From Acinetobacter sp. ANC 3813 (GTDB lineage: Bacteria > Pseudomonadota > Gammaproteobacteria > Pseudomonadales > Moraxellaceae): DNA of 64,000 bases. The stretch is taken from contig NZ_NEGK01000004.1 in the NCBI RefSeq assembly GCF_002135435.1, positions 248,001 to 312,000 on the forward strand. The letters run 5' to 3'. The translations under genes and the position numbers were made by a program. Below, piece after piece: positions 12,768-21,662 of the stretch. Each line of letters starts with the position of its first letter. The first letter of the stretch is position 1. The notes under the pieces were generated by a model, which did not search any database, was not told the origin of the DNA, and worked only from the letters and a program-made list of their open reading frames with translations.

Positions 12768-13369
12768 GCGGGGATAACTCCTGGCAGGCCTAATTTATTA
12801 ACAAAGAATGCATGTATTGGCCTTCAAATACACCAAACACAAAATTAATCCCGCCAATTGTACCTGATTGATGATGTATCTTGCTAGCTTATAAGCCTTA
12901 GTCTTTGGGATGATTTTTTAGACATTTTCAGTTTCAGACTCGACTAAAGCCGTATTCCCATCAACTCCATCGCTTTATTAAATAAACATTCAAGTTGTGA
13001 TTATTTTTATAAATTTTGTAATTTTTTATCCAGCAAAAGTACCAAAAAAACAATTTCAGTGAACGAGTATCAGCCAGCGATGAACTTGTTTTTAAATATT
13101 CAAACCTTATTTAAATTTTCAATAAGATTTTCATATTATGATAATTTAACAGAATATAGGATTGTAAAAATTACATCTCACGCCTTATTCGCGCTTCAAA
13201 CCAATTATCTATTCTCCTACTCGATTTTTTAAATTTTGCCTGACCGGCGCACGCCACAGATCGGCATTTGTATTTTTTTGCAGCAAATTTGAATGATCTA
13301 TCTGCATTTAAAAAAAATTATGCTATTTCTAGATAAAACAATCAAATCACTACAATAAAGGAGCAATAC
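12768..13369. other. AT-rich gap between nuoA and the 118-residue gene
   Basis: This 602-bp gap separates two divergent genes, so it must hold the nuo operon promoter (minus strand) and the promoter for the gene at 13370 (plus strand). I saw no RNA gene, no long inverted repeat and no convincing consensus promoter pair in it. An AAGGAG ribosome binding site stands just before 13370. Confidence 0.5.
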
Positions 13370-13726
13370 ATGAACTTAGAGTTTACGCATAAACCTGACT
13401 ATTTTTTGTTTGCCCAGCTCATTATCCGTCACATCGAAAATTATATTGCGAAACATCCCGATGCAGATAATGCGATTTTTGATTTGCGTGACATCTACGA
13501 ATTGTTCCGCCACGACAAAGCATCCGCCACCACCAATCTGGATGGCATTATGAATATTGCTGATGAATACAAGGTAGAAACCTTGAACGGCGACGAAAAG
13601 CTGATTAGCCGTTACAGCATTGATGCTAAAAATAATTCTTTGCTCATTGACTTTAACTCCAACGCGCTTGAAAGCTTAAAAAACGGCAAAACCGTCATTG
13701 CGCCAGATGCAACACAGCATGAATAG
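13370..13726 (+). CDS. Hypothetical 118-residue cytosolic protein
   Basis: I do not recognise the family. The protein is acidic with no signal peptide or membrane segment. It is predicted mixed alpha/beta, with a helical first third (FAQLIIRHIENYIAKH) and a beta-rich end (LISRYSIDAKNNSLLIDFNS). A strong AAGGAG ribosome binding site lies 9 bp upstream of the ATG, and a bidirectional terminator follows the stop, so it is a single-gene unit convergent with bfmS. Codon use matches the core genes around it, so it is probably a genus-level core gene of unknown role. Confidence 0.8.
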   Translation: MNLEFTHKPDYFLFAQLIIRHIENYIAKHPDADNAIFDLRDIYELFRHDKASATTNLDGIMNIADEYKVETLNGDEKLISRYSIDAKNNSLLIDFNSNALESLKNGKTVIAPDATQHE

Positions 13727-13742
13727 CGTAAGAACTTGATAA

Positions 13743-13773
13743 TAAAAAAGCCATTCACTTGAATGGCTTTTTT
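13743..13773. terminator. Bidirectional intrinsic terminator
   Basis: Perfect 8-bp stem GCCATTCA / TGAATGGC with a 2-nt loop, preceded by six A and followed by six T. It can stop transcription from the gene at 13370 and from bfmS on the other strand. Confidence 0.9.
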
Positions 13774-13816
13774 ATTATTTTATGATCCGCACATCACTGC
13801 GCAGCGCTTAAATTGA

Positions 13817-15478
13817 TTACTCAGCATCGCTGTCTTTATTCACATCTAAATTTTTGCGCTTACTGTCTTTAAAGCGGGTCGCTGGCCATTTCATAATAAA
13901 ACGTGCGCCGCCCAAAGCAGGACTTGCATCAACCGTTACTGTGCCGCCAAACCAATAGGCAATACGGCTGACAATAGACAGACCTAGACCATAACCGCCC
14001 GACGCGCGGGTTCGGCTGTCATCCAGACGAGTAAAGGCATCAAACACACGGCTGCGCTCATCTTCTGGAATCCCTGGGCCATCATCTTCAACCGAAATAT
14101 AGGCATTGCCAAATACATCAATACCGCCGCTCACAAGGACCTTATCTTCACAGTAGCGCACTGCATTGCCCACCAGATTCTGCACCACGCGATGCAAATA
14201 GCGGCGCTCCGCATCCACCACCACAGTGATTGACGGCGCTTGAAGTTCAAGTGTTTTGCCCGTTTTCAGCGCTTCGGTTTCAATGACCACCTGATCCAGC
14301 ACTTCAAACAGAATAATTTGCTCAATGTCCAATGACGGTGTGCCCTGCTCCAGCTTGGCGTAGGTCATGATTTCATCAATCAAATTATTTAAAGCTTCGA
14401 TATCTTTATCAATCTGCTCGACCTGATGCTGACGGTATTCATAATCGTCTTCATCCGCCATCATTTCCATGCCGAAACGGATTCGGGCAACAGGCGTGCG
14501 CAGCTCATGCGATACTGCGCGCATCAGCTCCCGCTGCGCCTCAATCAGGCGCTGAATATGATCAGACATGGAGTTATAGCTGGATGCTAAAGATCCCATT
14601 TCATCGGTACTTTCGATCGGCAGGCGCACAGACATGTCGCCGGTTTTCATCTTATTCAATGCATAGTTTACTGCGCGCAGCTTACGTTGCATCGGCACCA
14701 GCAAACCGTACACCCCAAGACTCAGCACAAACAGACTGAGCAAGGTAATGCCTGCAGCCAATTGGAACGGCATCCAATTAAACAGCGGCACAGGCCCCAT
14801 CACCAGCACGTCTGATGTAGAGCTTGGAATAGGCGACACAATAGAGATGGTTGTACCGCGCACTGAAGCACTGTCACGATACAGGATAATGCTGTGGTCC
14901 AGCCTTAAACGGCCGATCTGCTCTGAATCCAAAGGCAGGCTTTTTACATCCACAATTTCCATTGGATATGAAAAGTAATGCTGGATTTTTTCCAGATACT
15001 CTTTTTCCTGCCCAGGGTAATACACCAGATAATCCAGAACAAAAACAGGCAGCGCTTTCATTTGCCGCTCTGTAATATTTTCCGCTTTGATGTACAGCAA
15101 ATGACTGGCGTCATCTTTCAAACCAATAATGATATAAGCCACATTGGTTTGCGCATCCCAGCGCACAACGCCTTTACGCTCTTCAATGCGTCTGGCTTCT
15201 GCGCGGGTTAAATCAACCTTTTCAGATTTAACATAGTAAATCGGCAATTCCAGCAGGTTGGATGCATCGGAAATCCAATCCATGCGCTGCTGTTCATTGG
15301 GCTGACGGGCAATCCCTTCACTGATGATATAGGCCATGCCGTCAGTCAATGACTCACGGTATTCCTGCGCACGCTGATAATTGATAATTTGCACCAGCAA
15401 ATAGCCGAACAAAGCCACCAAGACGACTAAGATGACCAGCCCTGCATAAATGCGCAAAAAAATACTGTGCTTTAACAA
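13817..15478 (-). CDS. bfmS: Sensor histidine kinase BfmS
   Basis: 553-residue inner-membrane histidine kinase. An N-terminal helix (about 10-32) and a second one (about 233-260) bracket a periplasmic sensor region. Then come a HAMP linker (about 260-312), the HisKA box with the phospho-acceptor His in AVSHELRTPVARIRFG (near 344) and the HATPase domain with N box (VQNLVGNAVRYC), G1 (VEDDGPGIPEDER) and G2 (GGYGLGLSIV). It follows bfmR by 44 bp. In Acinetobacter BfmS controls BfmR, which governs envelope, capsule, biofilm and stress functions. The family assignment rests on this protein plus its highly characteristic partner. Confidence 0.93.
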   Translation of the reverse strand: MLKHSIFLRIYAGLVILVVLVALFGYLLVQIINYQRAQEYRESLTDGMAYIISEGIARQPNEQQRMDWISDASNLLELPIYYVKSEKVDLTRAEARRIEERKGVVRWDAQTNVAYIIIGLKDDASHLLYIKAENITERQMKALPVFVLDYLVYYPGQEKEYLEKIQHYFSYPMEIVDVKSLPLDSEQIGRLRLDHSIILYRDSASVRGTTISIVSPIPSSTSDVLVMGPVPLFNWMPFQLAAGITLLSLFVLSLGVYGLLVPMQRKLRAVNYALNKMKTGDMSVRLPIESTDEMGSLASSYNSMSDHIQRLIEAQRELMRAVSHELRTPVARIRFGMEMMADEDDYEYRQHQVEQIDKDIEALNNLIDEIMTYAKLEQGTPSLDIEQIILFEVLDQVVIETEALKTGKTLELQAPSITVVVDAERRYLHRVVQNLVGNAVRYCEDKVLVSGGIDVFGNAYISVEDDGPGIPEDERSRVFDAFTRLDDSRTRASGGYGLGLSIVSRIAYWFGGTVTVDASPALGGARFIMKWPATRFKDSKRKNLDVNKDSDAE

Positions 15479-15522
15479 TTAAGCATGTCCTAAATTCAAA
15501 CCGGGAAGAAAGGCATCACACA

Positions 15523-16239
15523 TTAGAGGCCATTGGTCTCTTTTACAAACAGATAGCCTTTGCTGCGAACAGTTTTGATACGTTTTGGATTTTCTGGATC
15601 GTCACCGATTTTTGGACGGATACGCGAAATACGCACATCAATCGAGCGGTCTTGACCGTCATATTCAATGCCGCGCAGACGCTCAAAAATATCTTCACGC
15701 GACAAAATGCGGCCCGCATTAGATGCCAGCAGCCACAGCAAGTCATATTCTGCGCTTGTGAAATCTACCAGCTCATTGTTCAGGGTCACTGAACGGCCGC
15801 CATTATCGATCACTAAATCATCAAACTCAATACGCTGCGCAACTTCATCTTCAGGCGCTTTGTCTGTGCGGCGAAGCAATGCGCGGATACGCGCCAGCAG
15901 TACGCGCGGCTGAACAGGTTTGGCAACATAATCGTCTGCGCCCATTTCTAGGCCCAGCACCTGATCCATATCTTCAGTACGCGCAGTCAGCATTAAAATA
16001 GGCTGATGATAGTGCGGACGAACTTCACGGCAAATGGTTAAGCCATCTGCACCCGGAAGCATCACATCCAATACAACCATATCTGGCTGCTCTGCGATAA
16101 TGCGGCGGATGGCGCGGTTGCCGTCCGGCTCTACCCCGACTTCAAGTCCATTACGGATTAAGTACTCTTGCGTTAAGCGTGCAAGACGTTCGTCATCTTC
16201 AACGATTAAAATTTTAGGTAACTTTTCTTCTTGGCTCAT
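15523..16239 (-). CDS. bfmR: OmpR-family response regulator BfmR
   Basis: 238-residue response regulator with a receiver domain (about 9-123) and a winged-helix DNA-binding domain (about 137-235). The acidic pair is in IVEDDERL, the phospho-acceptor Asp in VVLDVMLPGADG (near 58) and the switch Lys in DYVAKPVQP. The whole sequence is close to the A. baumannii BfmR I know, apart from scattered changes. It is the first gene of the bfmRS operon. A 15-bp palindrome about 80 bp upstream may be part of its control region. Confidence 0.96.
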   Translation of the reverse strand: MSQEEKLPKILIVEDDERLARLTQEYLIRNGLEVGVEPDGNRAIRRIIAEQPDMVVLDVMLPGADGLTICREVRPHYHQPILMLTARTEDMDQVLGLEMGADDYVAKPVQPRVLLARIRALLRRTDKAPEDEVAQRIEFDDLVIDNGGRSVTLNNELVDFTSAEYDLLWLLASNAGRILSREDIFERLRGIEYDGQDRSIDVRISRIRPKIGDDPENPKRIKTVRSKGYLFVKETNGL

Positions 16240-16318
16240 GGAGTGCCCCTTTATTAGACTGGCTGTATCCCTTTAAAATCCAAGAGATACACTTCAATAT
16301 AATTTGCAATATACACAC

Positions 16319-16333
16319 GTTTACATTGTAAAC
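16319..16333. promoter_or_regulatory. 15-bp palindrome upstream of bfmR
   Basis: GTTTACA-T-TGTAAAC, perfect 7-bp arms around one base, 80 bp upstream of the bfmR start codon. It is a candidate operator. The regulator that binds it is not known from the sequence; BfmR autoregulation is one possibility, but OmpR-type proteins usually bind direct repeats. Confidence 0.4.
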
Positions 16334-16535
16334 AAGATGCTGTTCACCAAACTGATACATCAGCGCTGCATTTTGTTAATATTTTTTAAGCACTGAATTC
16401 ACTCTCTTTTTCACAGGAAGTCTTTCAGGGCTTTTATCCCAAATATTCAGTTACAAAAAGAATAAAATTCAATCAGCGCCTATATTTACAGCATTTAGAC
16501 AAAATCCATTCATCATAAGTTTTTTGCTTTTTAAC

Positions 16536-16544
16536 TTATCCACA
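16536..16544 (+). promoter_or_regulatory. DnaA box upstream of nrdA
   Basis: TTATCCACA is a perfect match to the DnaA box consensus TTATNCACA. It lies about 150 bp upstream of the predicted nrdA -35 element. DnaA is known to control nrdAB in E. coli; here the site's function is inferred from position only. Confidence 0.5.
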
Positions 16545-16687
16545 AGGTTATCTATAAGCACTTAATCTCAGCTTTGCTATGCTATGCCCTTGTCCGATAA
16601 GGCATAAACAAGAATGACAAAAAAATAGGGATTTTTCGAGACGGATTTCTGCCAGAACTGTTCGAAGCTTTTAGTAAAATGTCAATA

Positions 16688-16716
16688 TTGATCTGACCTA
16701 ATTTTTCCCGTATCTT
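16688..16716 (+). promoter_or_regulatory. Predicted sigma70 promoter of nrdA
   Basis: TTGATC (16688-16693) and TATCTT (16711-16716) are separated by 17 bp, the ideal spacing. The -10 element overlaps the first NrdR-like box, so NrdR binding would block RNA polymerase. The leader to the nrdA ATG would be about 115 nt. Confidence 0.55.
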
Positions 16717-16752
16717 GTGTTCAATTCATTTTTAAACCACTAAGTCTTGTGT
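16705..16752 (+). promoter_or_regulatory. Tandem NrdR-like boxes
   Basis: Two 16-bp sites end in the same half CTTGTGT: 16705-16720 (half-conserved) and 16737-16752 (ccACTAAGTCTTGTGT, about 12 of 16 matches to the palindromic NrdR box). Their spacing of 32 bp equals three helical turns, the arrangement known for paired NrdR boxes upstream of ribonucleotide reductase genes. The first box overlaps the predicted -10. Confidence 0.6.
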
Positions 16753-16838
16753 TTAAACCTCAAACACTGCGGCATAGTTTTTGCGCAGTTCAAACGGTCT
16801 ATAAACATAACAATAGATGACAATGGAGCTATGCTGAC

Positions 16839-19673
16839 ATGAGCGTAATCACGTCTACCCCTGGCCAATTGCAGGTGATCAAGCGCACCGGTGATGTTGC
16901 CGTTTTTGATGCGGAAAAAATTTCTGTAGCGATCGGCAAAGCGTTCTTGGCTGTTGAAGGCCAGCAAAGCGCTGATTCTAGCCGCATTCACGACCGTATT
17001 TCTCAACTTACCGAGATGGTATTAAATACGTTCAACCGCCGTTTACCGTCTGGCGGCACAATTCATATTGAAGAAATTCAAGACCAAGTTGAACTTGCGC
17101 TAATGCGTACAGGCGAGCAAAAAGTTGCGCGCTCATACGTGATTTACCGTGACCAGCGCGCTGAAGCGCGTAAGCAAACTGGCGCGAACCATCATCCAAC
17201 ACTGCAAGTAACGACTGCTGAAGGCAAGCTTCGTCCACTCGACCTTGGCGCGCTTCAAGCTCATATTGCAAAAGCGGCTGAAGGCTTAGAAGGCATTGAT
17301 GTTCAAGCGATTATCGATGAGACCATTAAAAACCTATATAACGGCGTAAAAGAGTCTGACATCGCAACAACAATGATGATGGCGACGCGTACCCGTATTG
17401 AGCAAGAACCAAACTATACTTATGTGACTGCACGTTTACTTCGTGACAACTTAGTTGCAACTGGCTTAGAGTTCTTGGGTTTATCTACAGACACAAATGA
17501 AGGCGACGCGCTTGAGACTTTCCTTAAGAAAGGTATCGAGCTTGATTTGCTTTCTCCAGAACTTCTTAATTTTGACCTTGCGAAATTGGCTGCTGCGATC
17601 AAACCTGAACGCTCTAACCAATTCACATACTTAGGTCTGCAAACATTATTTGACCGTTACTTCATTCACTCTGATGGCGTCCGTTTCGAATTACCGCAAT
17701 TGTTCTACATGCGCGTATCGATGGGTCTGTCTTTAAATGAAGCAAACCGTGAAGACAGTGCAATTGAGTTCTATAACTTATTGTCTAGCTTCGACTACAT
17801 GGCATCTACGCCTACCCTGTTCAACTCAGGTACGTTACGTCCACAGTTGTCTAGCTGCTACTTAACAACCATTGATGATGACTTGTACGACATTTATGGC
17901 GCAATGCGTGATAACGCCATGCTGTCTAAATGGGCAGGCGGTTTAGGTAACGACTGGACGCCAGTCCGTGCGCTGAACTCGTACATCAAAGGTACTAACG
18001 GTAAGTCACAAGGTGTTGTGCCGTTCCTTAAAGTAGCCAACGATACTGCAGTTGCGGTAAACCAAGGCGGCAAGCGTAAGGGCGCAGTATGTGCATACCT
18101 TGAAACTTGGCACTTGGACATCGAAGAATTCCTTGAACTGCGTAAAAACACAGGTGATGACCGCCGCCGTACGCACGACATGAATACTGCAAACTGGGTT
18201 CCAGACCTATTCATGCAGCGTGTATTTGAAGATGCTGAATGGACACTGTTCACGCCGTCTGAAACACCTGACCTGCATGATTTGACTGGCGCAGAATTCG
18301 CTGAACGCTATGCGTACTACGAAGGCATTGCCAAAGAACAAAACTTATTGCACAAGAAAATCCGTGCAAAAGACTTGTGGCGCAAAATGCTGTCTATGCT
18401 GTTTGAAACGGGTCACCCGTGGATCACATTCAAAGACGTATGTAACTTACGTTCACCACAGCAGCACGTTGGCGTGGTGCATTCATCAAACTTGTGTACT
18501 GAAATTACCTTAAACACAAACAAAGATGAAATTGCGGTATGTAACTTAGGTTCGATTAACCTTGTACAGCACGTTCAAGGCGGCGTTCTTGACCGTGAAA
18601 AACTGGCGCGCACAGTAAAAACAGCCGTTCGCATGCTCGATAACGTGATCGACATCAACTACTACGCTGTACCGCAAGCACGTACTTCAAACATGAAGCA
18701 CCGTCCAGTCGGTATGGGCATCATGGGCTTCCAAGATGCGTTGTATGAAATGCAGCTGGCTTACGGTTCAGACGCTGCTGTTGATTTTGCTGATGAATCA
18801 ATGGAAGTGATTTCATACTATGCGATCCAAACGTCGAGCGACTTAGCGCTTGAACGCGGCGCATATGAAACATTTAAAGGTTCATTGTGGGATCAAGGCA
18901 TTTTGCCAATCGACTCTTTAGACCTCGTTGCGAAATCACGTCCAGACCGCATGTTTGAAGTTGACCGCACACAGCGTTTGGACTGGGACACATTACGTGC
19001 CAAAGTTCAAAAAGACGGTATGCGCAACTCGAACGTGATGGCGATTGCACCAACAGCAACCATTTCGAACATTTGCGGCGTTTCGCAATCGATTGAACCA
19101 ACATTCCAAAACTTGTATGTGAAATCTAACCTTTCTGGCGAATTCACAGTGATCAACCCGTACCTAGTACGTGCATTGAAAGAGCGTGGTTTGTGGGATT
19201 CTGTGATGGTCAACGACCTGAAACACTTCGAAGGTTCTGTTCAAAAAATCTCACGTATTCCAGAAGAGCTTAAAGCAATCTTCGCGACTGCGTTTGAAGT
19301 TGAACCGCGCTGGATCGTTGATGCTGCATCACGCCGTCAAAAATGGATTGACCAAGCTCAGTCTCTGAACCTTTACATCTCAGGTGCAAACGGTAAGAAA
19401 CTGGACATGACCTACAAAATGGCATGGCTGCGCGGTCTGAAAACCACGTATTACCTGCGTGCATTGGGCGCAACTTCTGCAGAGAAATCGACCATTAACA
19501 CAGGCGCATTGAATGCTGTTAAAGCGACTGCAGCTGCAGCGCCTGTTGTAGCAGCGGCTCCTGTTGTTGAAGCGAAAAAGCCTGAAGCGGTTGAAGAAGA
19601 TGGTTTCGGTCAAGCAGCTCCAGTGCCAATGGCATGTTCAATTGACAACCCTGATTGTGAGGCTTGTCAGTAA
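16839..19673 (+). CDS. nrdA: Class Ia ribonucleotide reductase, alpha subunit
   Basis: 944-residue catalytic subunit that reduces ribonucleoside diphosphates to deoxy forms. Two ATP-cone-like regions are seen: one at about 10-105 (VIKRTGDVAVFDAEKI) and one at about 125-215 (TTAEGKLRPLDLGALQAHI), which suggests dual allosteric modules as in some Pseudomonas/Acinetobacter NrdA proteins. The barrel carries the finger-loop NLCTEITLNT and the PTATISNICG motif. The redox-active C-terminal pair is in DCEACQ, reached by an Ala/Val/Glu-rich linker. Upstream sites suggest NrdR and DnaA control. nrdB follows after a 432-bp gap that contains a small gene. Confidence 0.96.
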   Translation: MSVITSTPGQLQVIKRTGDVAVFDAEKISVAIGKAFLAVEGQQSADSSRIHDRISQLTEMVLNTFNRRLPSGGTIHIEEIQDQVELALMRTGEQKVARSYVIYRDQRAEARKQTGANHHPTLQVTTAEGKLRPLDLGALQAHIAKAAEGLEGIDVQAIIDETIKNLYNGVKESDIATTMMMATRTRIEQEPNYTYVTARLLRDNLVATGLEFLGLSTDTNEGDALETFLKKGIELDLLSPELLNFDLAKLAAAIKPERSNQFTYLGLQTLFDRYFIHSDGVRFELPQLFYMRVSMGLSLNEANREDSAIEFYNLLSSFDYMASTPTLFNSGTLRPQLSSCYLTTIDDDLYDIYGAMRDNAMLSKWAGGLGNDWTPVRALNSYIKGTNGKSQGVVPFLKVANDTAVAVNQGGKRKGAVCAYLETWHLDIEEFLELRKNTGDDRRRTHDMNTANWVPDLFMQRVFEDAEWTLFTPSETPDLHDLTGAEFAERYAYYEGIAKEQNLLHKKIRAKDLWRKMLSMLFETGHPWITFKDVCNLRSPQQHVGVVHSSNLCTEITLNTNKDEIAVCNLGSINLVQHVQGGVLDREKLARTVKTAVRMLDNVIDINYYAVPQARTSNMKHRPVGMGIMGFQDALYEMQLAYGSDAAVDFADESMEVISYYAIQTSSDLALERGAYETFKGSLWDQGILPIDSLDLVAKSRPDRMFEVDRTQRLDWDTLRAKVQKDGMRNSNVMAIAPTATISNICGVSQSIEPTFQNLYVKSNLSGEFTVINPYLVRALKERGLWDSVMVNDLKHFEGSVQKISRIPEELKAIFATAFEVEPRWIVDAASRRQKWIDQAQSLNLYISGANGKKLDMTYKMAWLRGLKTTYYLRALGATSAEKSTINTGALNAVKATAAAAPVVAAAPVVEAKKPEAVEEDGFGQAAPVPMACSIDNPDCEACQ

Positions 19674-19687
19674 TCTGACAGGTTTCC

Positions 19688-19781
19688 AATCTCCCTAAAT
19701 CCCCCTTTTTCAAAGGGGGACTTCCTAAAACCATTTGGATTCAAGGAAGCCCCTCTTATTAAAGTGGGGTTTGGGGAGATT
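19688..19781. repeat. About 94-bp imperfect palindrome (REP/MITE-like) after nrdA
   Basis: The left arm begins AATCTCCCTAAATCCCCC and ends GGGGGACTTCCT. The right arm is its imperfect reverse complement, starting AGGAAGCCCCTC and ending GGGGAGATT. Each arm also forms its own hairpin (CCCCCTTTTTCAAAGGGGG). The sequence style matches dispersed intergenic repeats seen in Acinetobacter genomes. It lies 14 bp after the nrdA stop and could end or stabilise the nrdA message. Confidence 0.7.
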
Positions 19782-19810
19782 CAAAATTCAAAACAATAAA
19801 GGAAGCATCA

Positions 19811-19942
19811 ATGCCTCATATGACGCACAACTACATGTTAGGGCTGATTGCCTTGGTGGTTTCCTTTATTGTTTGTTTTTATGTACCCCTGACGTATGCA
19901 TGGGTGAAGATTCGCGAACAGCAGCGTAATCAAAATAAGTAG
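19811..19942 (+). CDS. 43-residue single-helix membrane protein between nrdA and nrdB
   Basis: The ATG has a good ribosome binding site (AAAGGAAG, 7 bp upstream). The peptide begins MPHMTHNYM, has one hydrophobic helix (about residues 9-31, rich in L, V, I, F) and ends in a basic polar tail (KIREQQRNQNK). This is a normal layout for a small bitopic inner-membrane protein with a cytosolic C-terminus. I do not recognise a family and no function can be given. Its place between the two reductase genes suggests conserved synteny rather than a biochemical link. Confidence 0.65.
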   Translation: MPHMTHNYMLGLIALVVSFIVCFYVPLTYAWVKIREQQRNQNK

Positions 19943-20105
19943 TGGGGATATTTGCTCTTCCGAATAAAACAAGAGCATCCATCGACAAAACTTAATTTTG
20001 CTTACACAGAATGAGCGTATAGTAGGACGTCTTTGCTTCAATAGCTTGATGTCCGCTATATGGATGACTATATAAAAGATATAAAGCAACGAAGAGAGAA
20101 CTGTT

Positions 20106-21389
20106 ATGTCTATCCTAAGTTGGGACGATTTCGAAGATGATGAACCGAAACAAGCTGCACAAGCTCACCAGCCTGCGCCCGTCGAACCGCAAAAAGCGGC
20201 TGATTCGCAAGTGGTATCTAATGCAAAGCAATCATCGCCGAATGTGGCAGCTGCACAACCCGCTCGAACCCGTTCAAGCGGGACAGGAAATTCAGCCGAT
20301 CCGCTGGCAAGAGCATCTGACGCTCTAGAGACACTTGATGTTGCACCAGGTTTAGAAGAGCTGGAAATGGGCGCTCAGCGTGTACAAGTTGATGATAAAG
20401 CCATGATCAACTGCCGCGCAGACTTGAATCAGCTGGTGCCGTTCAAATACGAATGGGCTTGGCAAAAATACCTAGACGGATGCGCAAACCACTGGATGCC
20501 GCAAGAAGTCAACATGAACCATGACATCGCGCTTTGGAAGTCTGAAAACGGCTTAACTGAAGATGAGCGCACCATTGTTATGCGTTCACTGGGTTTCTTT
20601 TCTACAGCGGATTCTTTGGTTGCAAACAACTTGGTCTTGGCGATTTACCGCCACATTACCAACCCTGAATGCCGCCAGTACATTTTGCGTCAAGCCTTTG
20701 AAGAAGCGATCCACACACACGCTTACCAATACTGTATCGAATCTTTAGGCATGGACGAAGGCGAAGTCTTCAACATGTACCGTGAAGTTCCATCTGTAGC
20801 GCGTAAAGCAGCTTGGGGCTTGAAATATACACAGTCTTTAAGCGATCCTACGTTCCAAACGGGTACGCCTGAAAACGATCAAATTTTGCTTCGCAACCTG
20901 ATCGCATTCTACTGTGTACTGGAAGGTATTTTCTTCTACTGCGGTTTCAGCCAAATCTTGTCGATGGGCCGTCGTAACAAGATGAATGGTGTTGCTGAGC
21001 AGTTCCAGTACATCCTGCGCGATGAGTCTATGCACTTGAACTTCGGTATCGATATGATTAACCAAATCAAAATCGAGAACCCAAGTTTATGGACAGCAGA
21101 ATTCCAGCAAGAAATCATTCAAATGATTCTTGAAGGCACAATGCTTGAAATTGAATATGCACGCGACACTATGCCGCGCGGCGTATTGGGCATGAACGCT
21201 GGCATGATGGAAGAATATTTGAAATTCATCTGTAACCGTCGTTTAAGTCAGCTTGGTTTACCTGAGCAATTTGCTGGTGTGAATAACCCATTCCAGTGGA
21301 TGTCAGAAATGATGGACTTGCGTAAAGAGAAGAACTTCTTCGAAACTCGCGTGACTGACTACCAAACTGGTGGTGCGTTAAGCTGGTAA
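20106..21389 (+). CDS. nrdB: Class Ia ribonucleotide reductase, beta subunit
   Basis: 427-residue diferric-tyrosyl radical subunit. The first about 90 residues are a Gln/Ala/Pro-rich extension. The ferritin-like core follows, with metal-ligand segments [12 protein letters not shown] (about 198-209) and [12 protein letters not shown] (about 305-316) and the start segment [13 protein letters not shown]. It delivers the radical to NrdA. The original terminator of this gene is now at 42118, because a Tn7-like element entered 11 nt after the stop codon. The 3' coding end is therefore a likely target recognised by the element's TniQ/TnsD protein. Confidence 0.96.
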   Translation: MSILSWDDFEDDEPKQAAQAHQPAPVEPQKAADSQVVSNAKQSSPNVAAAQPARTRSSGTGNSADPLARASDALETLDVAPGLEELEMGAQRVQVDDKAMINCRADLNQLVPFKYEWAWQKYLDGCANHWMPQEVNMNHDIALWKSENGLTEDERTIVMRSLGFFSTADSLVANNLVLAIYRHITNPECRQYILRQAFEEAIHTHAYQYCIESLGMDEGEVFNMYREVPSVARKAAWGLKYTQSLSDPTFQTGTPENDQILLRNLIAFYCVLEGIFFYCGFSQILSMGRRNKMNGVAEQFQYILRDESMHLNFGIDMINQIKIENPSLWTAEFQQEIIQMILEGTMLEIEYARDTMPRGVLGMNAGMMEEYLKFICNRRLSQLGLPEQFAGVNNPFQWMSEMMDLRKEKNFFETRVTDYQTGGALSW

Positions 21390-21395
21390 GATTGT

Positions 21396-21400
21396 TTCAA
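21396..21400. repeat. Target-site duplication, left copy
   Basis: TTCAA directly before the left tip. It matches 42100-42104. Five bp is the duplication size of Tn7-like elements. Confidence 0.8.
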
Positions 21401-21469
21401 CGTCACGCGACACATAAGTTGTCATTTACGACACATAAAATGTCATTGCGCGACACATAAGTTGTCATT
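21401..21469. repeat. nrdB-proximal transposon end with three TnsB-type sites
   Basis: Three copies of a 19-bp site cgacacataagttgtcatt occur at 21408-21426, 21429-21447 (one variant centre) and 21451-21469. The spacing is 21 and 22 bp, or two helical turns. The compact layout and its place next to the target gene resemble the right end of Tn7, although Tn7's right end has four sites. Confidence 0.85.
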
Positions 21470-21488
21470 GAGAAATTTTATATAAATA

Positions 21489-21518
21489 CCCGGTAAGAAA
21501 TCTAGGTTTCTTACTGGG
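21489..21518. terminator. Stem-loop just inside the transposon end
   Basis: CCCGGTAAGAAA pairs with TTTCTTACTGGG (one G-T pair) across a 6-nt loop. No clean T run follows on the plus strand. It may reduce read-through from nrdB into the element or have another structural role. Low certainty. Confidence 0.35.
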
Positions 21519-21662
21519 AAACTAAAAAAGCATATCACTTTAAAATCTTAAACCCGAAATTGAATATCAAAGTTTGGCTAATTCTGGCTAAGGGACAATT
21601 GTGCTTAGAACAAGCAAATAGAAAATCAATTTCATAATGAATAATCAATTTAGAAGGTAAAA

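Noticed and set aside
20000..20105. Separate nrdB promoter
   Set aside because: TATAGT-like -10 sequences are present, but no -35 element at suitable spacing was found; cannot be supported.
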